Below, in pieces: positions 36,614 through 47,673 of a stretch of 64,000 nucleotides of DNA (positions within the stretch are counted from its first letter, which is position 1; each line of letters opens with the position of its first letter). The notes under the pieces are model-generated. The model was not told the DNA's origin, did no database searches, and was given only the letters and a program-made list of their open reading frames with translations. The stretch covers positions 124,001 to 188,000 of the forward strand of contig NZ_CP042429.1 of NCBI RefSeq assembly GCF_007970465.1. Direction: 5' to 3'. The DNA comes from Corynebacterium nuruki S6-4 (GTDB lineage: Bacteria > Actinomycetota > Actinomycetes > Mycobacteriales > Mycobacteriaceae). A program made the translations under genes and the position numbers.

Positions 36614-38467
36614 GTGACTTTGCCTGACATTGTCTCCAGGGCGCAGAATGACGGGCTCGCCAGCCTCAAGCTGACGGAGCTCAGGCAGATCGCCTCCTCG
36701 CAGGGACTGCGGGGGACATCCGGTCTGCGGAAGGGGGACCTCATCAACGCGATCAGCGCGGCGGGCATCGGGGGCGGCGCACCGGCGAAGAGTGCACCGG
36801 TACAGAACGCACCGGCACAGAGCGCACCGACGAAGAGTGCGCCGGCACAGACCGCACCGGAGCAGGAGAGGGCGTCCGCGCCCGAACCGGCCCGGACGAC
36901 CGGACCGCAGGAGAACCGGGACAACGCTCCCGCGACCACCGACAGCACACCGGACACGGGGGCTGCAGCGGCCCCGGCAGAGGAGAAGCCCCGGACAATG
37001 CACAGCGACGACACCGCCGGAGACAACCGTCACGACGCGCACGACGACCAGTCCGGGGACGGGCAGGGGGGTGGACGCCGCAGCCGGCGTAACCGCCGCA
37101 ACCGCCGCAACCGGGGGCGCGACGGCCAGGGGAACCAGAACGGCCAGGGCAACCAGAACGGTGCCCGGGACGGTGGCGAGGGGCGCGGTGGCCGTGACGG
37201 CAACCGGGACAACAACCAGGGAAACCGGGGGAACCGGGGGAACCGGGACAACAACCGGGGCGGCCGCGACCGGAGGGACGGCAACTCCCAGGGCAACCAG
37301 GTCGAGACGACGCCGGTGGCCGGGATCCTGGACTTCGCCGACGCGAACACCGCCTTCATCCGCACGACGGGCTACCACGCCGGTCCGACGGACGTCTACG
37401 TCCCGATCCAGATGGTCCGCAGGTACGGCATGCGTCACGGCGACGCGGTCACCGGCACGATCCGGCCGGGTGCCAAGCAGCAGGCCGGTGGCGGACGCCG
37501 CAACCGGCAGAAGTACACCCCGCTGAACAGCGTGGAGACCGTCAACGGTCTCACCCCGGAGGAGGCGGCCCAGCGGCCCCACTTCCACAAGATGACCCCG
37601 CTGTACCCGAACCAGCGGCTGCGTCTCGAGACCGAGCCGAAGGTCCTCACGACCCGCGTCATCGACCTCATCATGCCGATCGGCAAGGGCCAGCGCGCGC
37701 TCATCGTCTCGCCGCCGAAGGCCGGTAAGACCACGATCCTCCAGGACATCGCCAACGCCATCGCGACGAACAACCCGGAGTGCTACCTCATGGTCGTCCT
37801 CGTCGACGAGCGTCCCGAGGAGGTCACGGACATGTCCAGGTCGGTCAAGGGCGAGGTCATCGCCTCGACGTTCGACCGTCCGCCGAGCGACCACACCGCC
37901 ATCGCCGAGCTCGCCATCGAGCGGGCGAAGCGGCTGGTGGAGCAGGGCAAGGATGTCGTGGTCCTGCTGGACTCCATCACCCGCCTGGGCCGGGCGTACA
38001 ACAACTCCTCACCGGCCTCCGGACGCATCCTGTCCGGTGGTGTGGACTCGAACGCCCTCTACCCGCCGAAGCGTTTCCTCGGTGCCGCCCGCAACATCGA
38101 GAACGGCGGGTCGCTGACCATCATCGCCACCGCCATGGTGGAGACCGGCTCCGCCGGTGACACGGTGATCTTCGAGGAGTTCAAGGGCACCGGCAACGCC
38201 GAGCTGAAACTCGACCGCAAGATCGCCGAGCGCCGGATGTTCCCGGCCGTCGACGTCAACCCCTCGGGCACCCGCAAGGACGAACTGCTGCTCGTCCCGG
38301 AGGAGGCGCGCCTCATGCACAAGCTGCGCCGCATCCTGTCCGCCCTGGATCCGCAGGCCGCCATCGACCTGCTGCTCAAGCAGCTGAAGAAGACGAAGTC
38401 CAACGGTGAGTTCATGATGCAGATCGCGTCCTCGGCACCGCTGGCAGGTGGCGACGACGATGAGTGA
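36614..38467 (+). CDS. rho: Transcription termination factor Rho
   Basis: This 617-residue hexameric RNA helicase terminates transcription. The N-terminal Rho_N domain (about 1-55, [15 protein letters not shown]) is followed by an insertion of some 180 residues rich in Ala/Pro and then Arg/Asn/Gly, typical of actinobacterial Rho and probably RNA-binding. The S1-like RNA-binding domain starts near 235 ([15 protein letters not shown]). Walker A is [10 protein letters not shown] near 367. Q-loop, R-loop and the C-terminal ATPase motifs ([19 protein letters not shown]) are intact. GTG 36614 follows GAAAGGA. The stop overlaps prfA by eight bases. Confidence 0.97.
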   Translation: MTLPDIVSRAQNDGLASLKLTELRQIASSQGLRGTSGLRKGDLINAISAAGIGGGAPAKSAPVQNAPAQSAPTKSAPAQTAPEQERASAPEPARTTGPQENRDNAPATTDSTPDTGAAAAPAEEKPRTMHSDDTAGDNRHDAHDDQSGDGQGGGRRSRRNRRNRRNRGRDGQGNQNGQGNQNGARDGGEGRGGRDGNRDNNQGNRGNRGNRDNNRGGRDRRDGNSQGNQVETTPVAGILDFADANTAFIRTTGYHAGPTDVYVPIQMVRRYGMRHGDAVTGTIRPGAKQQAGGGRRNRQKYTPLNSVETVNGLTPEEAAQRPHFHKMTPLYPNQRLRLETEPKVLTTRVIDLIMPIGKGQRALIVSPPKAGKTTILQDIANAIATNNPECYLMVVLVDERPEEVTDMSRSVKGEVIASTFDRPPSDHTAIAELAIERAKRLVEQGKDVVVLLDSITRLGRAYNNSSPASGRILSGGVDSNALYPPKRFLGAARNIENGGSLTIIATAMVETGSAGDTVIFEEFKGTGNAELKLDRKIAERRMFPAVDVNPSGTRKDELLLVPEEARLMHKLRRILSALDPQAAIDLLLKQLKKTKSNGEFMMQIASSAPLAGGDDDE

Positions 38468-39545
38468 TCTGGCAGCGTCCCCGTCGAAGGTCGACGACAT
38501 CCTCTCGGAGTACCAGGGACTCGAGGCACAGCTCGCCGACCCCGACCTGCACAATGACGCCGCGGCGGCCCGCCGCGTGTCGAAGCGGTACAGCGAACTG
38601 CAGCCGGTCATCCAGACCTGGAACGCCCTGACCCAGGCGCGGGAGGACCATGAGGCGGCGGCCGAGATGGCGTCCGAGGACGCGGATTTCGCCGCGGAGG
38701 CCGACCGGCTCGCCGCGGAGATCCCCGGCCTCGAGGAGAAGCTCACCGACCTGCTCGCACCCCGTGACCCGCATGACGGCGACGACGTCGTCATGGAGAT
38801 CAAGTCCGGTGCCGGTGGCGAGGAGGCCGCGCTGTTCGCCGGTGAACTGGCCCGGATGTACCAGCGTTACGCTGAGCGGCACGGCTTCACCTGCGAGGTG
38901 CTCGACGTCAACGAGACCGACCTCGGCGGTGTCAAGGACATGACCATGTCGATCCGGTCGAAGCACCCGTCGCGCGACGGTGCGTGGAGCGTCTTCAAGT
39001 TCGAGGGCGGCGTGCACCGGGTGCAGCGCATCCCCGTCACCGAGTCGCAGGGCCGGATCCAGACCTCCGCCGCGGGCGTGCTGGTCTACCCGGAGCCCGA
39101 CGAGGTCGAGGACGTCCAGATCGACGACAAGGACCTGCGGGTCGACGTGTACCGGTCCTCCGGTAAGGGCGGTCAGGGTGTGAACACGACAGACTCGGCC
39201 GTGCGCATCACCCACCTGCCGACCGGCATCGTGGTGACCTGTCAGAAGGAGCGCTCGCAGATCCAGAACCGGGCGCGCGCCATGCAGGTCCTCGCCGCCC
39301 GCCTCCAGCAGATGAAGGAGGAGGAGGCCGAGGCCGAGGCCGCGGAGGGCCGTCACGCGCAGATCCGGACGATGGACCGTTCGGAGCGGATCCGGACCTA
39401 CAACTTCCCGGAGTCCCGCGTGTCCGACCACCGCATCGGCTACAAGGCGAACAACCTCGACGCCGTCCTCGACGGCGACCTGGACGCCCTGTTCACCGCG
39501 TTGCACGATGCAGACCGCGCCGCGCGGCTCGAGGCGGAGGACTGA
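38460..39545 (+). CDS. prfA: Peptide chain release factor 1
   Basis: This 361-residue release factor recognises UAA and UAG and releases the peptide. The GGQ motif is in GKGGQGVN near 237, and the stop-codon-reading segment is near residue 180-190. ATG 38460 is preferred over GTG 38448 because AGGTGG lies at a good distance upstream; the ATG lies inside the last codons of rho. There is no rpmE between rho and prfA, as in C. glutamicum and unlike mycobacteria. prmC, whose product methylates the GGQ glutamine, follows immediately. Confidence 0.96.
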   Translation: MSDLAASPSKVDDILSEYQGLEAQLADPDLHNDAAAARRVSKRYSELQPVIQTWNALTQAREDHEAAAEMASEDADFAAEADRLAAEIPGLEEKLTDLLAPRDPHDGDDVVMEIKSGAGGEEAALFAGELARMYQRYAERHGFTCEVLDVNETDLGGVKDMTMSIRSKHPSRDGAWSVFKFEGGVHRVQRIPVTESQGRIQTSAAGVLVYPEPDEVEDVQIDDKDLRVDVYRSSGKGGQGVNTTDSAVRITHLPTGIVVTCQKERSQIQNRARAMQVLAARLQQMKEEEAEAEAAEGRHAQIRTMDRSERIRTYNFPESRVSDHRIGYKANNLDAVLDGDLDALFTALHDADRAARLEAED

Positions 39546-39549
39546 CACT

Positions 39550-40605
39550 CTGTCCACGACGCCCAGCTCTCACAGCCCGAACAGCGCTGACCGGCAGCCG
39601 CCGCAGCGGACCGTCTCCCAGGCGGTGCGCGCGGCGGCTGCCGCGCTGACAGCCGCCGGCGTCCCCTCCGCCGGCCATGACGCGCGCGCCCTCATGGCTG
39701 CCGCCCTGACCCGGGAGACCGGTCGGGAGACCTCGGTCACCGATCTTGTCCTGCGCGGTGGGGACGCCGCCCCCGGGTCCTATGACGGGCTGGTGGACCG
39801 TCGGGTGCAGCGGGAACCGCTGCAGCTCATCCTCGGCACGGCCCCGGTCGTCGGTGTCGACCTCGCGGTCGGGCCGGGGGTGTTCATACCCCGGCCGGAG
39901 ACCGACCTGCTCATCGAGTGGGCGGCCGACAAGCTAGCCGCCCGGGCCGCTGCCCGGCAGGACGATCCGCAGGGCGACGGCCTGGCGGCCCGGCTCACCG
40001 GGCCCCGCGTGACTGTGCTCGACCTGTGCTCGGGTCCGGGCACCATCGCGCTCGGCGTCGCCTGCCTGGCCACCCGGCGGGGGCTGACGGACACCCTCGA
40101 CCTCCACGTCATCGGACTCGAGAAGTCCCGGACCGCGCTGGACTACGCCCGCCGCAACCTCGCCGACTGGGTGGAGCGGGGGGACATCGACCCGAAGGTC
40201 ACGGTGGACTTCCACCGGGCCGACGTCTCCGGCCCCCGGGACCTGGTCCGGCTGGGGCTGGTCGCGGCGGCGGACATCGTCGTCTCCAACCCGCCGTACG
40301 TTCCCTCGACGACCCCGGTCGACCCGGAGGTGGCCGCGGATCCGGCGGAGGCGGTGTTCTCCGGTGCCGACGGGCTGGAACTCATGCGCCCGCTGGCCCA
40401 GGTGATCACCCTGGCTGCGGCGCCGACCTCCGAGGTGGCGGTGGAGCACGACGACAGTACCGGGCCGCAGGTCCGTGCACTGCTCGAGGACGCCGGGGTG
40501 GGGCAGACCCGCCAGCACCGTGACTTCGCGGGGCGGGACCGCTTCGTCTCCGGGCGGGTGCGCCGTGATCCGGGGTACCGTCCGACTAAGATCAAGAATC
40601 TGTAA
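39550..40605 (+). CDS. prmC: Release-factor glutamine methyltransferase
   Basis: This is an N5-glutamine methyltransferase of about 350 residues that modifies the GGQ motif of PrfA and PrfB. The SAM site is VLDLCSGPGTIALG near 155, and the catalytic NPPY motif is SNPPYVP near 246. Family members start close to a TVSQAVRAAA-like segment, which leaves few start choices. CTG 39550 lies nine bases after a clean GGAGG. ATG 39508 lies inside prfA with no such site, and GTG 39625 would remove the conserved beginning. CTG is rare, so the start is uncertain; the gene is not. Confidence 0.9.
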   Translation: MSTTPSSHSPNSADRQPPQRTVSQAVRAAAAALTAAGVPSAGHDARALMAAALTRETGRETSVTDLVLRGGDAAPGSYDGLVDRRVQREPLQLILGTAPVVGVDLAVGPGVFIPRPETDLLIEWAADKLAARAAARQDDPQGDGLAARLTGPRVTVLDLCSGPGTIALGVACLATRRGLTDTLDLHVIGLEKSRTALDYARRNLADWVERGDIDPKVTVDFHRADVSGPRDLVRLGLVAAADIVVSNPPYVPSTTPVDPEVAADPAEAVFSGADGLELMRPLAQVITLAAAPTSEVAVEHDDSTGPQVRALLEDAGVGQTRQHRDFAGRDRFVSGRVRRDPGYRPTKIKNL

Positions 40606-40681
40606 CGACTGAGCCGGCGAACCGCCGACAGTCGGTCGATGACCCGCCGACAACCTACGCCGAACCAGGAGACGAGAGACC

Positions 40682-41347
40682 GTGCCGCAGACCTACGACT
40701 GCACCGACCCCCAGGGGAGAGAAGAAGGACTGGCCGCCGCCGTCGCCGCGGTGAAGGCCGGCCGGCTCGTCGTCATCCCCACGGATACGGTCTACGGTAT
40801 CGGGGCGGACGCCTTCGACAACGGCGCGGTAGCCGCACTGCTGCGGGCCAAGCACCGGGGCCCCGACCTGCCGGTCCCGGTGGTCGTAGGCTCCTGGGAC
40901 ACGGTCGCCGGACTCGTCCGCGACAACGATGCGCGGATGCGCAGTCTCGTCGAGGCCTTCTGGCCCGGCGGGATGACCATCGTGACCCATCAGGCGCCCA
41001 GCCTGCCGTGGAACCTGGGGGACACCCGGGGCACCGTCGCCCTGCGCATGCCCGCGCACCCGCTGGCGGTGGAACTGCTGCAGCAGACCGGCCCGATGGC
41101 ACTGTCGAGCGCCAACACCCACGGGAACCCGCCGGCGCGGTCGGCGGCCGAGGCCGAGGCCATGCTGGGCAACAATGTGGCGGTGTACCTGGAGGGCGGC
41201 CCGGCGACGATCGGGACGGCCTCGACGATCGTCGATCTCTCGGCCGCCCGTCCGCGCATCCTGCGGGAGGGTGCCATCACCGCCGAACAGGTCGGCGAGG
41301 TGCTCGGCCTGTCCGCCGGATCGCTGCGCGGGGAAGACGGCCGGTAG
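40682..41347 (+). CDS. tsaC: Threonylcarbamoyl-AMP synthase (TsaC/YwlC)
   Basis: This 221-residue YrdC-domain enzyme makes threonylcarbamoyl-AMP from threonine, bicarbonate and ATP for t6A at position 37 of ANN-decoding tRNAs. VIPTDTVYGIGADA near 31-44, RAKHRGPDLPVPV, SLVEAFWPGG and ALSSANTHGNP are family motifs. The length is the short TsaC class without the extra Sua5 C-terminal domain. GTG 40682 is the start. It lies between prmC and wecA in the conserved actinobacterial order. Confidence 0.94.
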   Translation: MPQTYDCTDPQGREEGLAAAVAAVKAGRLVVIPTDTVYGIGADAFDNGAVAALLRAKHRGPDLPVPVVVGSWDTVAGLVRDNDARMRSLVEAFWPGGMTIVTHQAPSLPWNLGDTRGTVALRMPAHPLAVELLQQTGPMALSSANTHGNPPARSAAEAEAMLGNNVAVYLEGGPATIGTASTIVDLSAARPRILREGAITAEQVGEVLGLSAGSLRGEDGR

Positions 41348-41352
41348 CGGCG

Positions 41353-42537
41353 ATGGCGGTGTCGGTACTGGCCGCGGGCTCGGCGGGGGTGGGCATCCCG
41401 TTCCGGGAGCTCGCCCTCGTCCTGCTCGTCGGCCTGGTCGCCACATACCTGACGACGGGCATCGTCCGGATGCTCATGGTCCGCTTCGGCCCGATGTCGG
41501 CCCCGCGCGCCCGCGACGTGCACACGGTACCGACCCCGCGTCTCGGCGGGGTGGCGATGTTCACCGGCGTGATCTTCGCCGTGCTCACGGCGTCCAACCT
41601 GCCCGCGCTCAACCGTGGCTTTCCCCCGGTGACACCCGACATGACGGCGGTCATGGCGGCCGCCTTCGTCATCGTGGTGGTCGGGGTGATCGACGACCTC
41701 TGGGACATCTCCTGGGTCCTCAAGCTCGGCGGGCAGGTCGTGGGCGCGGTCGTGATGAGTATCGCCGGCCTGTCCTGGTACCTCATCGTCTGGCCGGTGG
41801 GGGACGGGACCACCCTGATCCTCGACCAGGTCCAGTCAACCGTCTTGACTGCGGTGCTGACGGTCGCGATCATCAACGCGATGAACTTCGTCGACGGTCT
41901 CGACGGGCTCGCCGCCGGACTCGGGATGATCGGCGGCGGGACGCTGCTGGTGTACTCGCTCACGGTGCTCCACGACCAGGGCGGGACCGTCAGCGCCTAC
42001 CCGCCGGCGATCATCTCCGCGGTGCTGGTGGGGGTCTGTGCCGGGTTCCTGCCGCACAACTTCTCCCCGGCCCGGATCTTCATGGGGGACTCCGGCTCGA
42101 TGCTCATCGGCCTGCTGCTGTCGGCCGCCTGCGTCTCGGCCTCGGGGCGGATCAACATGTCCCTGTACGGCACCGCGGACCTCGTCGCCCTACTGTCGCC
42201 GATCCTCGTGGTGGTCGCCGCACTGTCCATCCCGCTGCTGGACCTGGTGCTCGCCGTTGTCCGCCGTCTGGCGGCGGGCAAGAGCCCGTTCTCCCCGGAC
42301 AAGAAGCACCTCCACCACCGGCTACTGCGCCTCGGGCACAGTCAGAAACAGGTCGTGCTGGTGCTCTACTCCTGGGTCGGGGTGGTCGCCCTCGGCGCGG
42401 TCGGGGCGACCGTCCTGCCGACGACCTGGGCGGTCGTCATCTTCGTGGTGGCCGTCGTGGCGGTCGGTACCGTGACGTGGATTCCGCTGATGCGGGGGCG
42501 TCACGGTGATTCGGGCCGCGTGACATCCGGCGGCTAG
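41353..42537 (+). CDS. wecA: Undecaprenyl-phosphate GlcNAc-1-phosphate transferase
   Basis: This 394-residue polytopic membrane enzyme transfers GlcNAc-1-P from UDP-GlcNAc to the lipid carrier. In mycolic-acid bacteria this starts the linker between peptidoglycan and arabinogalactan. About 11 helices carry VGVIDDLWD near 103, NAMNFVDGLDGLAAG near 176, MGDSGSMLIG near 246 and the cytoplasmic loop HHRLLR near 317. ATG 41353 begins five bases after tsaC. The family is certain; in this group it is also called rfe. Confidence 0.94.
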   Translation: MAVSVLAAGSAGVGIPFRELALVLLVGLVATYLTTGIVRMLMVRFGPMSAPRARDVHTVPTPRLGGVAMFTGVIFAVLTASNLPALNRGFPPVTPDMTAVMAAAFVIVVVGVIDDLWDISWVLKLGGQVVGAVVMSIAGLSWYLIVWPVGDGTTLILDQVQSTVLTAVLTVAIINAMNFVDGLDGLAAGLGMIGGGTLLVYSLTVLHDQGGTVSAYPPAIISAVLVGVCAGFLPHNFSPARIFMGDSGSMLIGLLLSAACVSASGRINMSLYGTADLVALLSPILVVVAALSIPLLDLVLAVVRRLAAGKSPFSPDKKHLHHRLLRLGHSQKQVVLVLYSWVGVVALGAVGATVLPTTWAVVIFVVAVVAVGTVTWIPLMRGRHGDSGRVTSGG

Positions 42538-42547
42538 GCTGTCCAGC

Positions 42548-43045
42548 GTGACTGAGCAGAACACCCCTGAATCCGCACCGGACCCCGAGCGGGAACCCAC
42601 TCCGGTCTCCGAACTCCCCGACATCAACGTCTCACCCGACGGCGACATCGCTGACCACCAGCGTCCGCTGTTGAGGGCCGCGCGGCTGGGCGGAATCGGC
42701 ATCCTCGTCCTCACCGTCATCTCGCTGGCGGTGTGGGGAGGATCACGGGAGCTCCCGGGGATCTGGGGTGTCCTCATCGGTGCGGCCATCGGCGGCGGGT
42801 TCGTCCTGGCGACCGTCGGTATCGTCCTGCTCACCTCGAACACCACGCCCCAGACGACGATGATCGTCGTGCTGGGCTCCTGGCTGCTCAAGTTCATCGT
42901 CGTGCTGGTGATTCTGCTGCTGATCAAGGACTTGGACTTCTACGACCACACCGCAATGGCGGTCACGGTCATTCTCGCGCTGGTCGTGGGCCTGGCGACC
43001 GAGAGTGTGGGCGTCCTGCGGACGACCACCACCTACGTCGGGTAG
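42548..43045 (+). CDS. AtpI-like membrane protein
   Basis: This 165-residue protein has a hydrophilic N-terminus of about 45 residues and four membrane helices (about 48-65, 72-93, 103-124 and 132-150). It occupies the position of atpI, directly before atpB, and has the same four-helix size class as AtpI, which helps assemble the c-ring in other bacteria. Sequence motifs specific for AtpI are not visible, so the role rests on position. GTG 42548 lies 10 bases after wecA. A 279-bp gap separates it from atpB. Confidence 0.75.
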   Translation: MTEQNTPESAPDPEREPTPVSELPDINVSPDGDIADHQRPLLRAARLGGIGILVLTVISLAVWGGSRELPGIWGVLIGAAIGGGFVLATVGIVLLTSNTTPQTTMIVVLGSWLLKFIVVLVILLLIKDLDFYDHTAMAVTVILALVVGLATESVGVLRTTTTYVG

Positions 43046-43118
43046 CGGATCTCCTGCCGCGGAAAGCGGACACGGCGGGCGCCGGGGATGTCCGACCACG
43101 CGGGGGAGGGGGTGCCCG

Positions 43119-43149
43119 TTAGCGTGGTATGGGGGGAGGCTGCTAAGGT
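43119..43149 (+). promoter_or_regulatory. Possible promoter of the atp operon
   Basis: TTAGCG (43119) and TAAGGT (43144) are spaced by 19 bp about 175 bp upstream of atpB. This is the only clear gap upstream of the operon, so a promoter is expected here, but the boxes are weak matches. Confidence 0.3.
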
Positions 43150-43324
43150 TCCACGAGGGTAATCAGGCGTCCGGTGCTCACCGCAGTGTGTTCAGGGACA
43201 GTCCTGGTAAACTCCCCCGGCACCGAGCGGATGTGCGACGGAGTCCACGGCGGCCGGGTACACCTGACGACCTCCATCGCACCGCGCCTGACACAATCAC
43301 GCGGCCCAACCTCGGGAGAGAACG

Positions 43325-44170
43325 CTGAGCGTTACAACCTTGGCCCTGGAGGGCGAATTCCATACGCCCAACCTGGGGCATGAATTCTTCCCGGGTGGAG
43401 ACAAGTCCCCGACGGCCGATATCCCCGGCCGTGACGGACTGTGGCTCAACGACTTCGCAGGCGGCCTCTTCGCGGTTGACCGGCTCATGCTCATCCGACT
43501 GCTGATGATCGTCATTCTGGCGCTCTTCTTCTATGTCGCGATGCGCCGGCCGAAGCTCATCCCGCGGGGCGTCCAGAACGTGGCGGAAATCGGACTTGAC
43601 TTCGTACGGGTCAACGTCGCCGAAGAGATCCTGGGGAAGAAGGAGGGGCGCCGGTTCCTGCCGGTGATCACCACCATCTTCTTCGTCGTCCTCATCGGCA
43701 ACCTCCCGTCGGTCATCCCCTTCCTCAACGTGTCGCCCAACGCCAGGATCGGCATGCCGATCATCCTGGCGGCTGTGGCCTACATCGCCATGATCTACGC
43801 GGGGGTGAAGCGCTACGGCTTCGGCAAGTTCATGAAGTCCTCTCTGGTCATCCCGAACCTGCCCCCGGCGCTCCACATCCTCGTGGTGCCGATCGAATTC
43901 TTCTCCACCTTCATCCTCCGCCCGGTCACGCTGACCATCCGTCTGATGGCCAACATGCTGGCGGGCCACATCATCCTCGTCCTGCTCTTCAGTGCCACGA
44001 ACTTCTTCTTCTGGCAGCTGAACGGCTGGACGGTGCTGTCGCTGGGAACCCTGGCCGCCGGCCTGGCATTCATGCTCTTCGAGATGCTGATCATCTTCCT
44101 GCAGGCGTACATCTTCAGCCTGCTGACGGCGGTCTACATCGAGCTCTCGCTCCACGCGGACGAGCACTGA
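43325..44170 (+). CDS. atpB: ATP synthase Fo subunit a
   Basis: Subunit a (about 281 residues, with 5-6 helices) forms the two proton half-channels of Fo. The essential arginine is in LTIRLMANMLAGH near 213. The start deserves attention: CTG 43325 has GGGAGAG (43314-43320) at ideal distance, whereas TTG 43340 in the same frame lies 19 bases from it and has no other site. I use CTG and mark it as unusual. This is the first gene of atpBEFHAGDC; the product pairs with the c-ring from atpE. Confidence 0.93.
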   Translation: MSVTTLALEGEFHTPNLGHEFFPGGDKSPTADIPGRDGLWLNDFAGGLFAVDRLMLIRLLMIVILALFFYVAMRRPKLIPRGVQNVAEIGLDFVRVNVAEEILGKKEGRRFLPVITTIFFVVLIGNLPSVIPFLNVSPNARIGMPIILAAVAYIAMIYAGVKRYGFGKFMKSSLVIPNLPPALHILVVPIEFFSTFILRPVTLTIRLMANMLAGHIILVLLFSATNFFFWQLNGWTVLSLGTLAAGLAFMLFEMLIIFLQAYIFSLLTAVYIELSLHADEH

Positions 44171-44207
44171 CATATCCCTGACGGGCACAACGCACAACCC
44201 CACCTGA

Positions 44208-44513
<306 letters not shown>

Positions 44514-44520
44514 TGCACCC

Positions 44521-44540
44521 GGTATCCGGTGACGGGTACC
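44521..44540 (+). other. Hairpin between atpE and atpF
   Basis: GGTATCCG and CGGGTACC form an eight-pair stem (one G-U) with a GTGA tetraloop, eight bases after the atpE stop. It could stabilise the atpE message or weaken reading into atpF, suiting the high copy number of subunit c. Function is inferred. Confidence 0.45.
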
Positions 44541-44580
44541 AGGACCACTTACTTACGCACAAGAGCGAAAGCTGGAGACT

Positions 44581-45144
44581 ATGACGAATTATCTCATTTT
44601 GGCAGAGGGTGACGATCCACAGCAGTGGACCGACAACCCCAACCCGCTGCTGCCTGCCGGCTACGACCTCGTCTGGTCCCTGATCTGCTTCATCATCATC
44701 TTCCTGCTGTTCTGGAAGTTCGTGCTGCCGGCCTTCAAGAAGGTCCTCGCCGACCGCGAGGAGCAGATCGAAGGCGGCATCCAGCGTGCTGAGGCGGCCC
44801 AGGACGAAGCCAAGGCGGCGCTGGAGAAGTACAACTCCCAGCTCGCCGAGGCCCGCACCGAGGCCGCGCAGATCCGTGATGACGCGCGCGCCCAGGGCCA
44901 GAAGATCGTCGCCGAGGCACAGTCCGAGGCGAAGGCGAAGGCCGACCTGGAGACCGAGAAGGGTCAGAAGACCCTGCAGCAGGAACGCGAGCGTGTCGTC
45001 GGCGAGCTCCGGCAGGAGATGGGCACCACGTCCGTCAACCTCGCCGAAAAGCTGCTGGGCCACGACCTGGCCGACGAGGCCAAGCGTTCCGGCACCATCG
45101 ACTCCTTCCTCGCTGATCTCGACAGCGTCGGTTCGGGGAAGTGA
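44581..45144 (+). CDS. atpF: ATP synthase Fo subunit b
   Basis: This 187-residue peripheral-stalk protein has one membrane helix (about 29-48) followed by a long charged coiled coil (about 55-150) that reaches F1. CTGGAG precedes the ATG. Its stop overlaps the atpH start (GTGA), which is common for stalk subunits made in fixed ratio. Length and structure are normal. Confidence 0.95.
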   Translation: MTNYLILAEGDDPQQWTDNPNPLLPAGYDLVWSLICFIIIFLLFWKFVLPAFKKVLADREEQIEGGIQRAEAAQDEAKAALEKYNSQLAEARTEAAQIRDDARAQGQKIVAEAQSEAKAKADLETEKGQKTLQQERERVVGELRQEMGTTSVNLAEKLLGHDLADEAKRSGTIDSFLADLDSVGSGK

Positions 45145-45968
45145 CGCCCGTGCACGCAGCGAGCAGAGCAACCCTGGACCAGCTGTCCGAGTCACTGGAC
45201 GGCACCCTGCGCGGAGCAGCTGACTCCGCGTCCCTCGGCGCACAGACCGGTACGGAGATCTTCGAGGTCGCCGACCTCCTGGACTCCGACCGGACGCTGC
45301 GCATGGCCCTGGTCGACACGACCATCCCGGCCGACCGTCGCGTCGGGCTGGCGGAGAGCCTGCTGGGTTCGAAGGTGTCCGCCACGACCCTGGAGATCAT
45401 CTCCTCGGCCGTGAAGGCCACCTGGACGAACACCCGCGATCTGCGCCACGGCCTGGTCGAGCTGGGCCGCCGCGCCCTGCTGCGTGCGGCCCAGGAACAG
45501 GGCCAGAAGGCCCGCGTCGACGACGAGCTCTACCAGCTCGCCCGACTCCTCGAGAAGGAGCCGGAGCTGGAGATGCTCCTGGCCGACCGACTGGCCTCTG
45601 CGGACGCCCGTCGCGACCTGTTCGCCAAGGTCCTCTACGGCAAGGTCAGCGCGATCACCGAGGCGCTTGCGCTGCAGGTGGTCGGCCGGCCCCTCGACCG
45701 TCCGGTCGAGGACCTTGACGCGGTCGGAGTCTTCTCCGCGGCCCTCGACGGTAAGACCGTCGCCCGCGTGATCTCCGCCGCACCGCTGAACGGATCGCAG
45801 GAACAGGTCCTGGAGCAGAAGCTGGAGAAGATCTACGGTTCCGCGATGTCCGTCCATTCCGAGGTTGACGCCAGCCTCCTCGGTGGTGCGGTCATCCGGG
45901 TCGGCGATGAAGTGATCGACGGCAGCACCACCGGGAAGCTGGAACGGCTGCGCCGGTCCCTCGCCTGA
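45141..45968 (+). CDS. atpH: ATP synthase F1 subunit delta
   Basis: This 275-residue delta subunit joins subunit b to the top of F1. The length is that of corynebacterial delta, about 100 residues longer than E. coli delta. Like other corynebacterial forms it is not fused to a second b-type helix. The C-terminal [19 protein letters not shown] (about 237-255) is the most conserved part. The GTG start overlaps atpF by four bases. Confidence 0.94.
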   Translation: MTPVHAASRATLDQLSESLDGTLRGAADSASLGAQTGTEIFEVADLLDSDRTLRMALVDTTIPADRRVGLAESLLGSKVSATTLEIISSAVKATWTNTRDLRHGLVELGRRALLRAAQEQGQKARVDDELYQLARLLEKEPELEMLLADRLASADARRDLFAKVLYGKVSAITEALALQVVGRPLDRPVEDLDAVGVFSAALDGKTVARVISAAPLNGSQEQVLEQKLEKIYGSAMSVHSEVDASLLGGAVIRVGDEVIDGSTTGKLERLRRSLA

Positions 45969-46030
45969 GCCTGGATCGACCCACTTATTTTGAGTACATG
46001 CTGGAAGACAACACCGAGAGCAGGAAGAAC

Positions 46031-47665
46031 ATGGCGGAGTTGACGATCTCCTCCGATGAGATCCGTAGCGCTATCGCGAACTACACCTCAAGCGCTTCCG
46101 CGGAGGCCTCCCGTGAGGAGGTCGGCGTGGTCACGATGACCGCGGACGGCATTGCCCAGGTTTCGGGCATGCCCTCCGTGATGACCAATGAGCTGCTTGA
46201 GTTCCCCGGCGGCGTCATCGGCGTCGCACAGAACCTGGAGACCGACCACATCGGTGTCGTGGTTCTGGGTAACTACGAGTCGCTGAAGCAAGGCGACGAA
46301 GTCAAGAGGACCGGAGAGGTCCTCTCGGTCCCGGTCGGGGAGAAGTTCCTCGGCCGCGTGATTAACCCCCTCGGCCAGGCCATCGACGGCCTGGGCGACA
46401 TCGAGTCCGACGAAGAGCGTGCCCTCGAGCTGCAGGCCCCGTCCGTGCTGATGCGTCAGCCGGTCCACGAGCCGATGCAGACGGGCATCAAGGCCATCGA
46501 CGCGATGACCCCGATCGGCCGCGGTCAGCGTCAGCTGATCATCGGCGACCGTAAGACCGGTAAGACCTCGGTCTGCATCGACACGATCCTGAACCAGCGC
46601 GAGAACTGGGCCTCCGGCGACCCGACGAAGCAGGTCCGCTGCATCTACGTCGCCATCGGTCAGAAGGGCTCGACCATCGCGTCGGTCCGCAAGACCCTCG
46701 AGGACAACGGCGCCCTGGAGTACACCACCATCGTGGCTGCCCCGGCGTCCGACTCGGCCGGCTTCAAGTGGCTCGCACCGTTCTCCGGTGCGGCCCTGGG
46801 CCAGCACTGGATGTACCAGGGCAAGCACGTCCTGATCATCTTCGACGACCTCACCAAGCAGGCCGAGGCCTACCGTGCCATCTCCCTGCTGCTGCGCCGT
46901 CCGCCGGGACGCGAGGCCTACCCGGGTGACGTCTTCTACCTGCACTCCCGTCTGCTGGAGCGCGCGGCGAAGCTGTCTGACGAGTACGGCGCCGGTTCGA
47001 TGACGGCCCTGCCGATCATCGAGACCAAGGCGAACGACGTGGGTGCGTTCATCCCGACGAACGTCATCTCGATCACCGACGGCCAGGTCTTCCTGGAGTC
47101 CGACCTGTTCAACCAGGGCGTCCGTCCGGCGATCAACGTCGGTGTGTCCGTCTCCCGTGTCGGTGGTGACGCACAGACCAAGGGTATGAAGAAGGTCGCC
47201 GGTAACCTGCGACTCGACCTGGCCGCCTACCGCGACCTCGAGGCGTTCGCCACCTTCGCGTCCGACCTGGACGAGTACTCCAAGGCCCAGCTGGACCGCG
47301 GTGAGCGTCTCGTCGAGCTGCTGAAGCAGAACGAGACCGAGCCGCAGGCCGTCGAGGACCAGATGGTCTCCATCTACCTCGCCGGTGAGGGCGAGTTCGA
47401 CACCGTCCCGGTGCAGGACGTCCGCCGTTACGAGGCCGAGCTGTGGGAGTACCTCCACGCCAGCTACAAGGGCGTCTACGACCAGATCGCCGGCGGTAAG
47501 CCGCTGACCGACGAGTCGAAGCAGACCCTGGTCGCCGCCAACACGGAGTTCGCCAAGAGCTTCCAGACCACCGACGGCACCCCGGTCATCAACGAGCCGG
47601 AGCCTGCGGCCCTGGCCGACAAGGACCTGGACCAGGCCCAGATCACCGTCTCCACCAAGAAGTAG
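46031..47665 (+). CDS. atpA: ATP synthase F1 subunit alpha
   Basis: This 544-residue non-catalytic nucleotide-binding subunit of F1 has Walker [10 protein letters not shown] near 172 and the alpha/beta signature in [13 protein letters not shown] near 365. ATG 46031 ([11 protein letters not shown]) is preferred: AGGAAG lies four bases upstream and the conserved N-terminus begins there. An upstream ATG (45998) would add eleven unconserved residues. A 12-codon frame separates it from atpG. Confidence 0.97.
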   Translation: MAELTISSDEIRSAIANYTSSASAEASREEVGVVTMTADGIAQVSGMPSVMTNELLEFPGGVIGVAQNLETDHIGVVVLGNYESLKQGDEVKRTGEVLSVPVGEKFLGRVINPLGQAIDGLGDIESDEERALELQAPSVLMRQPVHEPMQTGIKAIDAMTPIGRGQRQLIIGDRKTGKTSVCIDTILNQRENWASGDPTKQVRCIYVAIGQKGSTIASVRKTLEDNGALEYTTIVAAPASDSAGFKWLAPFSGAALGQHWMYQGKHVLIIFDDLTKQAEAYRAISLLLRRPPGREAYPGDVFYLHSRLLERAAKLSDEYGAGSMTALPIIETKANDVGAFIPTNVISITDGQVFLESDLFNQGVRPAINVGVSVSRVGGDAQTKGMKKVAGNLRLDLAAYRDLEAFATFASDLDEYSKAQLDRGERLVELLKQNETEPQAVEDQMVSIYLAGEGEFDTVPVQDVRRYEAELWEYLHASYKGVYDQIAGGKPLTDESKQTLVAANTEFAKSFQTTDGTPVINEPEPAALADKDLDQAQITVSTKK

Positions 47666-47673
47666 GGGCGACG

